A program made the translations under genes and the position numbers. A stretch of 48,667 nucleotides of DNA, taken from Thiospirillum jenense. GTDB lineage: Bacteria > Pseudomonadota > Gammaproteobacteria > Chromatiales > Chromatiaceae. Below are positions 36,088 through 44,588 of this stretch, piece by piece (the stretch's first letter is position 1; the number at the start of each line of letters is the position of its first letter). The notes below the pieces were generated by a model. That model was not told the DNA's origin, did no database searches, and saw only the letters and a program-made list of their open reading frames with translations. The stretch spans positions 1 to 48,667 of the forward strand of contig NZ_JABVCQ010000026.1 in the NCBI RefSeq assembly GCF_014145225.1, given 5' to 3'.

Positions 36088-37182
36088 TTAATAAGCTGAA
36101 TGATGCAGGGTGCTATTAGCGGGGCTATTGATTGCACTTGTCACGGGGCTATTGGCGGGCTGTAACCGCTGGTCAAAGCGTTGTGCTGATGTGACGGCAT
36201 TTTCAATCGTTTCAAGCATTGTCGTTAGGCGCCGATCCATTGCCGGGAACGCACCCTGTGCTTTTTCGCGCAATTCGGCAATGGCACTCAACAGGGCTTC
36301 TAATTCCATTGTTTCGCGCCGCAAACTTACTAATGTCGTTTGTTGATCGGCAACGTGGGTGGAAATCTGTAATGCCTGTGCTGTTAATGATTGCAATGCG
36401 GCTTCGGATTTCACGACACCCGAGGTGGCGATTGTGAGTTGACTGCCCAGGGTTTCTAAATGAACGCGGTATTGTTCTTGCCATTGTAATAGGCGCGCCA
36501 CGGAGGCATCTAATCGCCGGAAGTTTTCGCCGAATTGGGTGCCGAGGTTATGATTAAAATCACGAATGACCGATTCAAGTGCGGCGATTAATTGCCGTGA
36601 GCCTTGTTCGGCTAATTGATTAGCAAAGCGATCTAATGTAGTCACTAATTCGCGGTGATGCGTTTCTAAGGCGGCGCTGCGTTGTTCATCGGCTTGAATG
36701 AATTGTTGGCTTAATTGCCGTAATAAGGTTAATTGGGCTTCGGCTAATTGTGTTTGGCGTTCACTGCTGCCACTGCCGCCCATTGACTGTCCGTCATCAT
36801 TTGAATCATCGCTACGATGATCGCGGCTGGCATCGGCATTCATCACTAATACCAAGCGCAAACAACTGGCTAATATGATGCCGACGATGCTGGTAATAAA
36901 AGCTAATTTCAGTCCGTCTAATAACGCCGGAATACTGTTTTCAATATGTGTGACGTCGAATTGTAATAAGCCAATGGCATTGCCAACGAAGGTGCCGAGA
37001 ATGCCGAGTGTGGTTAATAGTGTTGGGGTGGCACGACAAAAACTCGGGGCGGCGCCGCGAGCGCTGGCAACTAATGCAATGGTGAATAGAACGAGCATGA
37101 TGATGATGAATACACCGGTCACCATCATTGAATTAAGACTGCCGAGTGGATAGGTAATGCCAAGTGCGATGGATTCAAACAT
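36088..37182 (-). CDS. MotA/TolQ/ExbB-like proton channel protein, ZorA-like with coiled-coil tail
   Basis: Protein of 364 residues. Membrane helices lie at about 20-42, 53-75 and 88-112; the segment FCRATPTLLTTLGILGTFVG with SIPALLDGLKLAFITSIVGI matches the MotA/TolQ/ExbB channel family. From about 140 to 340 the chain is long, polar and helical, probably a coiled-coil tail in the cytoplasm. ZorA of Zorya phage defence has the same layout with a longer tail. It starts 26 bases before the MotB-like gene, which follows on the same strand. Together they form an ion-driven stator with an unknown output. It could also be an uncharacterised envelope system. Confidence 0.72.
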   Translation of the reverse strand: MFESIALGITYPLGSLNSMMVTGVFIIIMLVLFTIALVASARGAAPSFCRATPTLLTTLGILGTFVGNAIGLLQFDVTHIENSIPALLDGLKLAFITSIVGIILASCLRLVLVMNADASRDHRSDDSNDDGQSMGGSGSSERQTQLAEAQLTLLRQLSQQFIQADEQRSAALETHHRELVTTLDRFANQLAEQGSRQLIAALESVIRDFNHNLGTQFGENFRRLDASVARLLQWQEQYRVHLETLGSQLTIATSGVVKSEAALQSLTAQALQISTHVADQQTTLVSLRRETMELEALLSAIAELREKAQGAFPAMDRRLTTMLETIENAVTSAQRFDQRLQPANSPVTSAINSPANSTLHHSAY

Positions 37183-37657
37183 AACGATCCCTGTGTCAAG
37201 TGTTTGGGGAAAATGGGTACGATACAGTCGGTGCTTGGGCGCCGGTCGGCGACTGCGCAGTGGTGCAGAAATTAAGCATCATTTGTTCCATAAAATGACG
37301 GTGGGGCGTTTGCAGCGGTGTGCAATTAAACTTTGTTTATCAAAGAGTTAACCTGTCTTGTGGTCACACGGGTGGTTGTCGAAAACCTGACAGGCGCACA
37401 TTTACCCGCTTTTGCCGTGCGCGATCTGTTGCGTGACTGATCGGCAAGCGTTAGGCACGTCGTGTTTAACTCCCCGCCAATACGCTATAATTCAAATTAA
37501 GTCCTATAATTTGATGAACGCAATTGATGGGTCACGAGTTTTGATCCGCACACTGTAGGTTTATTTGATCAATATTTGAGCCGATCAGGCTACTCGGCAT
37601 CGCCAGATGTCAGGCAGGTGCGGCATCTGGAATGCTTGATAACGGAGGAACCATAAG
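37183..37657. other. Divergent spacer before the MotA-like gene and the 150-residue protein
   Basis: These 475 bases contain no convincing gene. Two TATAAT boxes stand at 37486-37491 and 37505-37510 on the plus strand, without a good -35. GGAGG at 37644-37648 is the ribosome site of the next gene. Confidence 0.35.
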
Positions 37658-38110
37658 ATGAGTCATCCAGCCATCACGCCGCTTGTTTCATTCGGATATA
37701 CGACGGGTGCCGTTCGTCTCGGTCTCGGTCTGATTTTTAGTTCAGTCAAAAATGTGCCTGAAACTGCTCGTGCCGTGGCAGCTCTGGAGGAGGGCGCTTC
37801 GGCACAGTCGCTTCTTACACGTCAGCAGTTGAGACTACAGCCAGACTCCGGCTTGATACTGCAAAAAGTCTCTAATACGAACACGGCGGCGGGATGGGGG
37901 ATGCAGATGCGCGTGATGGTTGCCGGCACCAACCCCGGCGGGGTGGAATATCGTCCGCTGGCCGGCAAGAAGAATGACGAAGACAGCGATAGTGAGGAGA
38001 CGCCGCTCGATTATCGGTTTAATACGGTGTTAGCGCGGCGGGTGCAGGTGGCGGTGCGATTGGGCTTGCCGTCAGAGGAAGCCGGCCGTCAGTTGAATAT
38101 CGTGGTCTAG
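37658..38110 (+). CDS. Uncharacterised protein of 150 residues
   Basis: I do not recognise this protein. The ATG has one of the best ribosome sites in the window (CGGAGGAA, nine bases away), so it is likely expressed. Residues 10-33 (VSFGYTTGAVRLGLGLIFSSVKNV) are moderately hydrophobic without a signal peptide; the middle has a glycine/asparagine-rich turn region and an acidic, charged stretch KKNDEDSDSEET (104-115); the end is helical. It has no cysteine. Its neighbours are a convergent ComFB gene and the flagellar block. A flagellar or envelope role is possible, but only by position. Confidence 0.6.
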   Translation: MSHPAITPLVSFGYTTGAVRLGLGLIFSSVKNVPETARAVAALEEGASAQSLLTRQQLRLQPDSGLILQKVSNTNTAAGWGMQMRVMVAGTNPGGVEYRPLAGKKNDEDSDSEETPLDYRFNTVLARRVQVAVRLGLPSEEAGRQLNIVV

Positions 38111-38136
38111 CGCATACGGCGGCAGCCGCTGTGTCA

Positions 38137-38424
38137 CTAGCCATCCGCTCGTGCTTGACCGCGCCGCCGCAGGGTATCAATAGCAAAATCAACGGCATCC
38201 TTCACTTCTTGGTGCAGGCGGTCACATTCGGCATCGGTCAAATGGTCAACAAAATCCACCGCATGACGGACATAGCGCGGCGGCAACTGGTTGAGTGCGA
38301 TACACGCTAAGTCTTCCACCACGTTTTGACTTAGGCTGACAATGGTGTTATCAGGCACCATTAGCACCTCTCGAATCCGATCAAGCACTAGACGTTCGTG
38401 GTAGTTTGAAATGTTAGCGGGCAT
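38137..38424 (-). CDS. ComFB-family protein (late competence development domain)
   Basis: Small protein of 95 residues. The segment NYHERLVLDRI and the later DLACIALNQLPPRYVRHAVDFVDHL match the ComFB domain, whose mark is ALN-x-LPPRYV. Relatives from other bacteria have been reported as cyclic-dinucleotide receptors, so a signalling role is likely, but which nucleotide is open. The start is set at 38424 (MPANIS) by GGGA seven bases upstream; an ATG at 38442 would add six residues. It stands between the unknown 150-residue gene and a divergent possible PilZ protein, next to fleQ. Confidence 0.72.
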   Translation of the reverse strand: MPANISNYHERLVLDRIREVLMVPDNTIVSLSQNVVEDLACIALNQLPPRYVRHAVDFVDHLTDAECDRLHQEVKDAVDFAIDTLRRRGQARADG

Positions 38425-38513
38425 AGTCGTTCCCAACTGCAATCACTGAGCCTGTGAACTATACAAATCACCAACCGCATTTGGCTAGGATTTTTACTTG
38501 TCTGTTTGAACGT

Positions 38514-38552
38514 GTAGGATGCGGGGTACCTGCCAACCTTGTCGCGTCCTAC
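38514..38552. repeat. Intergenic hairpin repeat (GTAGGATGCG type)
   Basis: GTAGGATGCG and CGCGTCCTAC form a ten-base stem (one G-T pair) around GGGTACCTGCCAACCTTGT. A GTAGGATGC core also occurs at 25652-25660 before metK and a GTCGGATGCGG at 33535-33545 after pilC, so it may belong to a scattered repeat family. Confidence 0.4.
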
Positions 38553-38627
38553 GCAATCTTGGTACTTGACCGCCCAATCCGCGTCATTCTCATCTTTTAT
38601 ATCATCTATCATCGGGTTAACTTGCGT

Positions 38628-39224
38628 ATGACTCACGCATCAGCAACGGCCATGACTGCATGGCGCGACATTCTTGGCGACGATCTGGCCGTCAGCTTGA
38701 CGTTGCCCGTTGTGACCAGTCAACAGACCGCGATGCCGCCGGAGTTTGCGGCACGCTTTTTGGACGTGTTGGCGGCTATTGAAGATGGCAGCTCACGCCC
38801 CAGTAAAGAACAGCAACGCTCACCTGAACTTGAACGGATCGAATATAAACTGGATTTATTAATGTATCTGTTATCGGCGGCACACCCCGGTCAACTCCCG
38901 CCGCCAGTGAAAGCGATTTTAAGTACCACCGGACTGGTGTTGCCCGCACAGCCATTGGCCGCCGATACCACGACTGTTGCCATTTATTTGTGCCGCTGGT
39001 TATCGCAACCGCTGGTGTTGGCGCTCGAACCGTTGGTGATTCAGAATGGCGGTTGCGGCGCACGCTGGCAGGCGGCTGACTCGGTGGCGTTGCAAAACGC
39101 GCTCAGTCGCTGGGTATTTCGCTTGCACCGACAAGAGGTTGCCCGGCAACGGCGGCTGGGCGGCAGCAACAGTGGGGCGGATGCAACAGATATGTTTTTA
39201 GCAACACCATTGACAGCGCCCTAG
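38628..39224 (+). CDS. Possible atypical PilZ-domain (c-di-GMP receptor) protein
   Basis: Protein of 198 residues when started at MTHASATA; an upstream frame from 38454 runs over a hairpin repeat and is rejected. An acidic helix with ELERIEYKLDLLMYLLSAA is followed by PPPVKAILSTTGLVLPAQPLAADTTTVAIYLCRWLSQPLVLALEPLV, which resembles the atypical PilZ domain (tPilZ) of flagellar-gene neighbours in Xanthomonas relatives. The RxxxR and DxSxxG residues of canonical PilZ are not seen, as expected for that type. The C-terminal end is basic and helical. fleQ starts 182 bases further. Confidence in the gene is high and in the family modest. Confidence 0.55.
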   Translation: MTHASATAMTAWRDILGDDLAVSLTLPVVTSQQTAMPPEFAARFLDVLAAIEDGSSRPSKEQQRSPELERIEYKLDLLMYLLSAAHPGQLPPPVKAILSTTGLVLPAQPLAADTTTVAIYLCRWLSQPLVLALEPLVIQNGGCGARWQAADSVALQNALSRWVFRLHRQEVARQRRLGGSNSGADATDMFLATPLTAP

Positions 39225-39405
39225 TGGCAAGATTAAATAGGTTTTACCACAACTGAATATGTGTGATTTTTGCCACGCCGCCATGGCGCGCTCTCCCCTG
39301 TCAACCCACCCGACACTCCAACGACATGGCATTGCACCATCAGCGATGGTTAGCACGGCAGGCACGGGCGAACATGCCGGACGCAACTAGCTCCTGGTGC
39401 GAGCA

Positions 39406-40770
39406 ATGAGAATTGGACTGTTTGGTCAAACCGCCGCCCGCGATGAAACCGATTGCATCCTGCGTTTTCTTGGGTGTGAGGTTGTCAAACTCACCAGCCC
39501 GACCGCAGTCAGCCGCGACGCGATTGATGCGCTCTGGTTATGTGATAACGCTGACCAATTGCGTACCCTGGTTGCGCACCTCCCCCGCCCCCTGACACAT
39601 CCGCTGATTTGCCAACCGTGCAATCCCGTGCCACTGGAAGTGGACGGCGCCTGGATTATTCGATCACCGCTCGCGCCCGGGCAATTGACACGGGTGCTGC
39701 ATTGGGTTGGTCTGGGTTGCTGTCCACCGCTGCCGGCGATGACTGACATTGTCGGCGAACATCCGACGATGCAAATGGTCAAGCAGTTGATTACCCAAGT
39801 GGCGCGCACCGATGCGACGGTGCTGATTTTGGGTGAGACCGGCTCGGGTAAAGAAGTGGTGGCGCGGGCGATTCACCGCGCATCGGTGCGCAATGGCAAA
39901 CCGTTTGTCGCGGTCAACTGCGGGGCAATTCCGGCTGATTTGCTGGAAAGTGAGCTGTTTGGTCACGAAAAGGGCGCATTTACCGGTGCTTTCACAGCGC
40001 GCACCGGGCGGTTTGAATTGGCCGAGGACGGCGTGATTTTCTTAGACGAAATTGGCGACATGCCGCTGCCAATGCAGGTCAAGTTGTTGCGGGTGTTGCA
40101 GGAGCGCACCTTCGAGCGCGTGGGGTCTAACAAATCGCTGCAAACCAATGCGCGGGTGATTTCTGCCACGCATCGCAATTTAGACGCGGCGGTGGCCGAC
40201 GGCAAATTCCGGGAAGATTTGTATTTTCGGCTGAATGTGTTCCCGATTGACTTGCCGCCGTTGCGCGAGCGCCGCACGGATATTTCGTTGTTAATCATGG
40301 CGTTAGAAAAACGTTTGCAGCAGCAGGGCAATCAACCGGCGCACTTGACCCCGCAGGTGCTGGCGCATTTAAGTCAACTGGCGTGGCCGGGCAATATCCG
40401 TGAATTGGCCAATCTGCTCGAACAATTGTCCATCATGTACCCCGACACGCTGATTGATTTACCGCAATTGCCGCTACGGTTTCGCCCGAGTGATTTGACA
40501 CAAGCGGCGCTCCCCGAGGGTTTAAGTCAGGTCGCACCACTGGCGGTGGCGGCGGGTTTACCGGGGGAATTGCCCGAGGGGGCGGATTTGCGTGATTACC
40601 TCAACGAGCTGGAGCGCGGCATGATTACGGCGGCGCTGACCGAGACCAACCACGTCGTCGCCCGCGCCGCCCGTCGTTTAGGGATGCGCCGCACCACACT
40701 GGTTGAACGGATGCGCAAGTTTGGGTTAGATCGCGGTGACGATAACCTCGAAGATGACCGCGACGACTAG
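39406..40770 (+). CDS. fleQ: Sigma-54-dependent flagellar master regulator, FleQ/FlrA-like
   Basis: Enhancer-binding protein of 454 residues. It has an N-terminal receiver-like FleQ domain (1-105) without phosphorylation site, an AAA+ core with Walker A GETGSGKE (143-150), the sigma-54 contact GAFTGA (190-195) and FLDEIGDMP, and a Fis-type helix-turn-helix [21 protein letters not shown] at the end. FleQ-type proteins bind c-di-GMP in the AAA+ part. I chose ATG 39406 over GTG 39397; neither has a strong ribosome site. It lies upstream of fliE, whose sigma-54 promoter it should activate. fleS and fleR, usually next, are missing. Confidence 0.88.
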   Translation: MRIGLFGQTAARDETDCILRFLGCEVVKLTSPTAVSRDAIDALWLCDNADQLRTLVAHLPRPLTHPLICQPCNPVPLEVDGAWIIRSPLAPGQLTRVLHWVGLGCCPPLPAMTDIVGEHPTMQMVKQLITQVARTDATVLILGETGSGKEVVARAIHRASVRNGKPFVAVNCGAIPADLLESELFGHEKGAFTGAFTARTGRFELAEDGVIFLDEIGDMPLPMQVKLLRVLQERTFERVGSNKSLQTNARVISATHRNLDAAVADGKFREDLYFRLNVFPIDLPPLRERRTDISLLIMALEKRLQQQGNQPAHLTPQVLAHLSQLAWPGNIRELANLLEQLSIMYPDTLIDLPQLPLRFRPSDLTQAALPEGLSQVAPLAVAAGLPGELPEGADLRDYLNELERGMITAALTETNHVVARAARRLGMRRTTLVERMRKFGLDRGDDNLEDDRDD

Positions 40771-40813
40771 CCCAGTCTTGTGTGCTTATTCGCCGATACA
40801 TTTTTCTTAAGCA

Positions 40814-40977
40814 TTACTGAGCAATGCTCAGTAACGCTCAACTGCCAGTCCGCAGACTGGGGTGTATCTACCAAGGCTGCAAAAACAGATGTTTTTACAG
40901 CGCGAACTCTTTGATGCGTTTCAAGTTTTACGCCAGCAACTTGTGCTGGCAACCGCATACTCGAACTTGTTAAAGAG
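40814..40977. other. Cluster of four hairpins with boxA-like sequence (structured element)
   Basis: Within 165 bases lie four tight hairpins: TTACTGAGCA-A-TGCTCAGTAA (40814-40834, perfect), CCAGTC-CGCA-GACTGG (40845-40860), GCTG-c-AAAAAC...GTTTTT-a-CAGC (40876-40901) and GCCAGCA-N5-TGCTGGC (40932-40950). The last is nested in outer pairs, ATGCG/CGCAT (40914-40918/40954-40958) and CTCTTT/AAAGAG (40907-40912/40972-40977). Read on the minus strand, the end is CACGCTCTTTAACAAGTT, close to the rRNA boxA sequence. No rRNA is near. A 63-codon minus frame crosses the element but has no ribosome site. It could be an RNA gene, an anti-termination leader or a repeat. Confidence 0.5.
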
Positions 40978-41226
40978 CGTGATTGAGTAGCACGGGCTTG
41001 GTTATCGCCATAAAATACATGCTACCCAGTCTTAGGATAACGACGGATTTTTGCACTGTCAAAGTCGTTCTCTGTAGATGAGAATTCCTCAACTATGTTA
41101 AGCAAAGCACAGTTTATTGAATACTATGTGGCAACCGCTCATGCGTCAAAAACTCGTCACCACAGCGCCACTCACCTGGCATCGCAGTCAGCAGTGACAC
41201 CCGCCGCATCTCCCGCCCCATGCTAC

Positions 41227-41242
41227 TGGCATTATTTTTGCT
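41227..41242 (+). promoter_or_regulatory. Sigma-54 (-24/-12) promoter of fliE
   Basis: TGGCATTATTTTTGCT keeps the GG and GC pairs at the exact spacing and matches TGGCAC-N5-TTGCW almost completely. Transcription would begin near 41253, about 65 bases before the fliE ATG. It agrees with the FleQ activator encoded just upstream and a FleQ-to-sigma-54 flagellar hierarchy. Confidence 0.8.
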
Positions 41243-41318
41243 TGTTATTACGCCAATATCGCCGCCGTCATATCTTTGACCGTCGGCGCACTTCAAACGC
41301 AATAGCAGGAGTCGGATC

Positions 41319-41660
41319 ATGAGCGAAATCCAAATTCAAGGCGTCTTACAACAAATGCGTGCGCTGAATCGCGCCAACGGAATTGAAAACGTGGCGCCAA
41401 CGCTGGGAAGTAATGATACCAGTGAACAACAGCAACAGCTTGATTTTGCTGCAAGTTTACGCGACTCCCTGCACACCGTGAATGAATTACAACAAACCTC
41501 AAATGACATGCAGCGGCGGTTTGAATACGGTGATCGCAATACCGGTTTACCCGATGTGATGTTAGCCATGTCAAAAGCCAGCTTGGCATTTGAAGCCACT
41601 AATCAAGTGCGCAATCGTCTCGTATCGGCATATCAAGAAGTAATGCGGATGCCGGTTTAA
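41319..41660 (+). CDS. fliE: Flagellar hook-basal body protein FliE
   Basis: Rod junction protein of 113 residues that links the MS ring to the rod. It has the C-terminal D0/D1-type end DVMLAMSKASLAFEATNQVRNRLVSAYQEVMRMPV, typical of FliE, and a polar N-terminus. AGGAG (41307-41311) precedes the ATG. First gene of the fliE-fliK run, with its own sigma-54 promoter. Confidence 0.95.
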   Translation: MSEIQIQGVLQQMRALNRANGIENVAPTLGSNDTSEQQQQLDFAASLRDSLHTVNELQQTSNDMQRRFEYGDRNTGLPDVMLAMSKASLAFEATNQVRNRLVSAYQEVMRMPV

Positions 41661-41729
41661 TTGATTGATAAACGCTTGGCTAATCACATTCAATTATTCG
41701 GCACGACGCACATGGCGGAGTAAGCAGGC

Positions 41730-43439
41730 ATGACTTCTGCGGCATTATCTACCGTTGTTACGACGGGCATTAAAAACTTTACAGAATTAACCATTGGCCG
41801 CCGTCTGGCCATTATTGGCATGATCATTGGCGGTTTAGCCGTCATTGTCGGGCTGTTATTATGGGCATTTCAACCCAGTTACGGGGTGTTATTTACTCAA
41901 ATTAAAAATAATGAAGCCGCCGAGGTCATGAAAGCATTAGATAAACTCGGGGTGCCGTATTTGGTAGATACGCAGTCGGGACAGATTCAAGTGCCGCATA
42001 AACGAATTGCCGAAACCCGCTTGCAATTGGCGGGTTTAGGTTTACCCAAACAGGCGGATATTGGCTTTGAATTATTGCAACAAGACAATGGATTTGGCAC
42101 CAGTCGTTTAATGGAAAGCGCTCTCCATCAACGTGCATTAGAAGGCGAATTAGGGCGTTCAATTACGGCATTAGATGCGGTTGAACAGGCGCGGGTGCAT
42201 TTAGCACAGCCAGAACAATCGGTATTTGTTCGTGAACGGGCGCCGGCAAGTGCATCAGTGGTGGTGCATTTGCATGATGAACGTAAATTGGCCACGCAAC
42301 AGGTGGCGGCAATTGTTCATTTAGTATCGTCTAGTGTACCGGGATTAAAACCGGAGAATGTGACGGTGGTAGATCAATCGGGCCGGTTATTAACGGCTGA
42401 TAAAGATCAGGTTAAAGAAGCATTGGCCGATAGCCATGAACAACTGGATTACACGCGGCGGGTTGAAGCCAGTTATGTCGAGCGGGTACAGGCATTATTA
42501 GTCCCGATTTTTGGTGCTGAACGGGTGCGGGTTCAAGTGTCTGCTGAAATTGATTTTTCGCGGGTTGAACGTACGCAAGAAACCTATGATCCAGATCGAA
42601 TTGCAATACGCTCTGAACAAATTAATGAAGAAGAGCGCACGGGTAATGAAGGTACTAGCCCAATGGGAGTGCCAGGTGCATTAACCAATCAACCACCAGC
42701 GGGTGGCACACTGGGCGATCAAGCAGAGAGTGGCGGTATTCCAAAGCGCCGTAGTTTGCATAGTACCCGTAATTATGAAGTGGATCGGGCAATTTCCCAT
42801 GTGCGCGAAAGTTCAGGCAATATTCGGCGCTTATCAACCGCAGTGGTGGTGGATTATTTAGAAAAAACCGATGAACAGGGTGCGGTAACTCGTATTCCAC
42901 GTCCCGAAGCTGAATTAGAAAGTTTGCGCGCCCTGGTGCGTGAGGCGGTTGGATTTGATGAAAAGCGCGGTGATTCAATCAATGTGATTTCAGCCGCGTT
43001 TAATGTCGAAGAAGATATTTATTCAGGGCCGATCTGGACGCAACCCTGGTTTATTGAATTAGCTAAACTCGGCGCGGCAGTGATTCTTGCTTTGTTGATT
43101 CTATTAACCGTGGTGCGTCCGGGTATTCGCCAACTCTTCCCGAAACCTGAACCTGAATCAACCGAATTGTTAATGACTGATGAACATGGCAATGTGATTC
43201 GGATGGATCGGACGAATGCCGAAGGTGAAGAAGCGGAAGGTGACGGTGAAAAGTCCGCGGAAGGTGAAGATAAGATTGCATTATCACCCACGGCAACGGC
43301 ATTAGCGGCGCTCACTGGACCGAAAGAAGCGGATCCACAGCAGCAGGAACTTGATCATATTCGCCACATGATTCGTGAAGATCCAAAGCGGGTTGCCCAA
43401 GTGATGAAGATTTGGCTGGCAAGTGATGGTAAAGATTAA
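41730..43439 (+). CDS. fliF: Flagellar MS-ring protein FliF
   Basis: MS-ring protein of 569 residues. Membrane helices are at about 28-48 and 440-462; the ring-building motifs begin GVLFTQIKNNEAAEVMKALDKLGVPY and go on with RLQLAGLGLPKQADIGFELLQ. The cytoplasmic tail ends in ELDHIRHMIREDPKRVAQVMKIWL, the FliG-binding end. A gap of 69 bases separates it from fliE. Leucines are mostly TTA/TTG. Confidence 0.96.
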   Translation: MTSAALSTVVTTGIKNFTELTIGRRLAIIGMIIGGLAVIVGLLLWAFQPSYGVLFTQIKNNEAAEVMKALDKLGVPYLVDTQSGQIQVPHKRIAETRLQLAGLGLPKQADIGFELLQQDNGFGTSRLMESALHQRALEGELGRSITALDAVEQARVHLAQPEQSVFVRERAPASASVVVHLHDERKLATQQVAAIVHLVSSSVPGLKPENVTVVDQSGRLLTADKDQVKEALADSHEQLDYTRRVEASYVERVQALLVPIFGAERVRVQVSAEIDFSRVERTQETYDPDRIAIRSEQINEEERTGNEGTSPMGVPGALTNQPPAGGTLGDQAESGGIPKRRSLHSTRNYEVDRAISHVRESSGNIRRLSTAVVVDYLEKTDEQGAVTRIPRPEAELESLRALVREAVGFDEKRGDSINVISAAFNVEEDIYSGPIWTQPWFIELAKLGAAVILALLILLTVVRPGIRQLFPKPEPESTELLMTDEHGNVIRMDRTNAEGEEAEGDGEKSAEGEDKIALSPTATALAALTGPKEADPQQQELDHIRHMIREDPKRVAQVMKIWLASDGKD

Positions 43440-43586
43440 GTGCGATTGATTGAAGTATGGCGGGTTGATTATTCTCCAGCCCGCCAGTATTTGGCACTGC
43501 ACTATTTTCGTTACTAATAACACGCTCATTCACTGTTTTGATTAACCTATTCATTCTCAATCATTCAACAAAACACGGCACTCAAG

Positions 43587-44588
43587 ATGGCAAAAAAACG
43601 TACTTTTTCTGAACAGGCCGCCATCTTTATGATGAGCCTCGGTGAAGGTTCGGCAGCCGAAGTATTGCGGCACATGGAGCCGAAAGAGGTGCAAAAAATC
43701 GGCACGGCAATGGCGTCGCTTGATCGTGTGTCACGCACCGATATTGACCAGGTGATTCATGCGTTTTTACAGGCGGTGCAGGAGCTGACTTCATTAGGCG
43801 TTGGCGCGGATGATTATGTGCGCAAGATGTTGCAATCGGCATTAGGTGATGAAAAAGCGGCCGGTTTAATTGATCGCATTCTCGTCGGGCGTGATTCAAA
43901 AGGATTGGAGGCGCTGAAATGGCTTGATCCTCGCGCCATTGCCGACATGATTCGCCATGAACATCCGCAGATCGTTGCCATTGTGTTGTCACATCTTGAT
44001 CCGGATCAGGCGGCGGAGACCTTGTTATTCCTGCCGGATCGGATGCAATCTGACATCGTGTTGCGCATTGCCACGCTCGATGGCGTGCAACCGTCGGCAC
44101 TGCTGGAACTGGATGAGGTGTTGGAACGGCAGTTGTCGGGCAAAAATACCACCAAGTCCTCGATGATCGGTGGGGTGCGCACGGCGGCTAACATTTTGAA
44201 TTATATGGATTCATCGAAAGAATCCATCGTGATGGAAGGCATCACGCAAGTGGACGAAGATTTGGCCGAGCGCATCCAAGAGTTGATGTTTGTGTTTGGC
44301 AACTTGATTGATGTGGATGATCGCGGCATTCAAACGCTGTTGCGCGAAGTGTCCACCGAGGTTTTGGTGCTGGCAATCAAGGGCGCAGATGATGATCTGA
44401 AAGATAAGATTTTCCGCAACATGTCCAAACGGGCGGGCGAAATGCTGCGCGAGGATTTGGAGGCACGCGGGCCGGTGCGGTTGAGCGAAGTCGAAGCCGC
44501 GCAAAAGGACATCTTGGCTATTGCGCGCAAATTGTCCGAAGCGGGCGAGATCGTGCTGGGTGCTAAGGGTGCGGAGGCGATGGTGTGA
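43587..44588 (+). CDS. fliG: Flagellar motor switch protein FliG
   Basis: Switch protein of 333 residues, binding FliF by its N-terminus and the stators by its C-terminus. The N-domain starts EQAAIFMMSLGEGSAAEVLRHMEPKEVQ; the middle domain has EHPQIVAIVLSHLDPDQAAETL, the charged C-terminal end LKDKIFRNMSKRAGEMLREDLEARGPVRLSEVE carries the torque residues. Codon use becomes CTG-richer after about 43870. Its TGA overlaps the fliH start (GTGA). Confidence 0.96.
   Translation: MAKKRTFSEQAAIFMMSLGEGSAAEVLRHMEPKEVQKIGTAMASLDRVSRTDIDQVIHAFLQAVQELTSLGVGADDYVRKMLQSALGDEKAAGLIDRILVGRDSKGLEALKWLDPRAIADMIRHEHPQIVAIVLSHLDPDQAAETLLFLPDRMQSDIVLRIATLDGVQPSALLELDEVLERQLSGKNTTKSSMIGGVRTAANILNYMDSSKESIVMEGITQVDEDLAERIQELMFVFGNLIDVDDRGIQTLLREVSTEVLVLAIKGADDDLKDKIFRNMSKRAGEMLREDLEARGPVRLSEVEAAQKDILAIARKLSEAGEIVLGAKGAEAMV

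Noticed and set aside
40767-40958. 63-codon minus-strand frame over the hairpins downstream of fleQ
   Set aside because: It runs through four hairpins and has no ribosome site; more likely a by-product of a structured element.
41095-41322. 75-codon frame before fliE
   Set aside because: It covers the sigma-54 promoter and leader of fliE and ends inside the fliE start; no ribosome site.
43488-43512. TTGGCACTGCAC before fliG as a sigma-54 promoter
   Set aside because: The -24 half fits, but the -12 GC is missing at the needed spacing.
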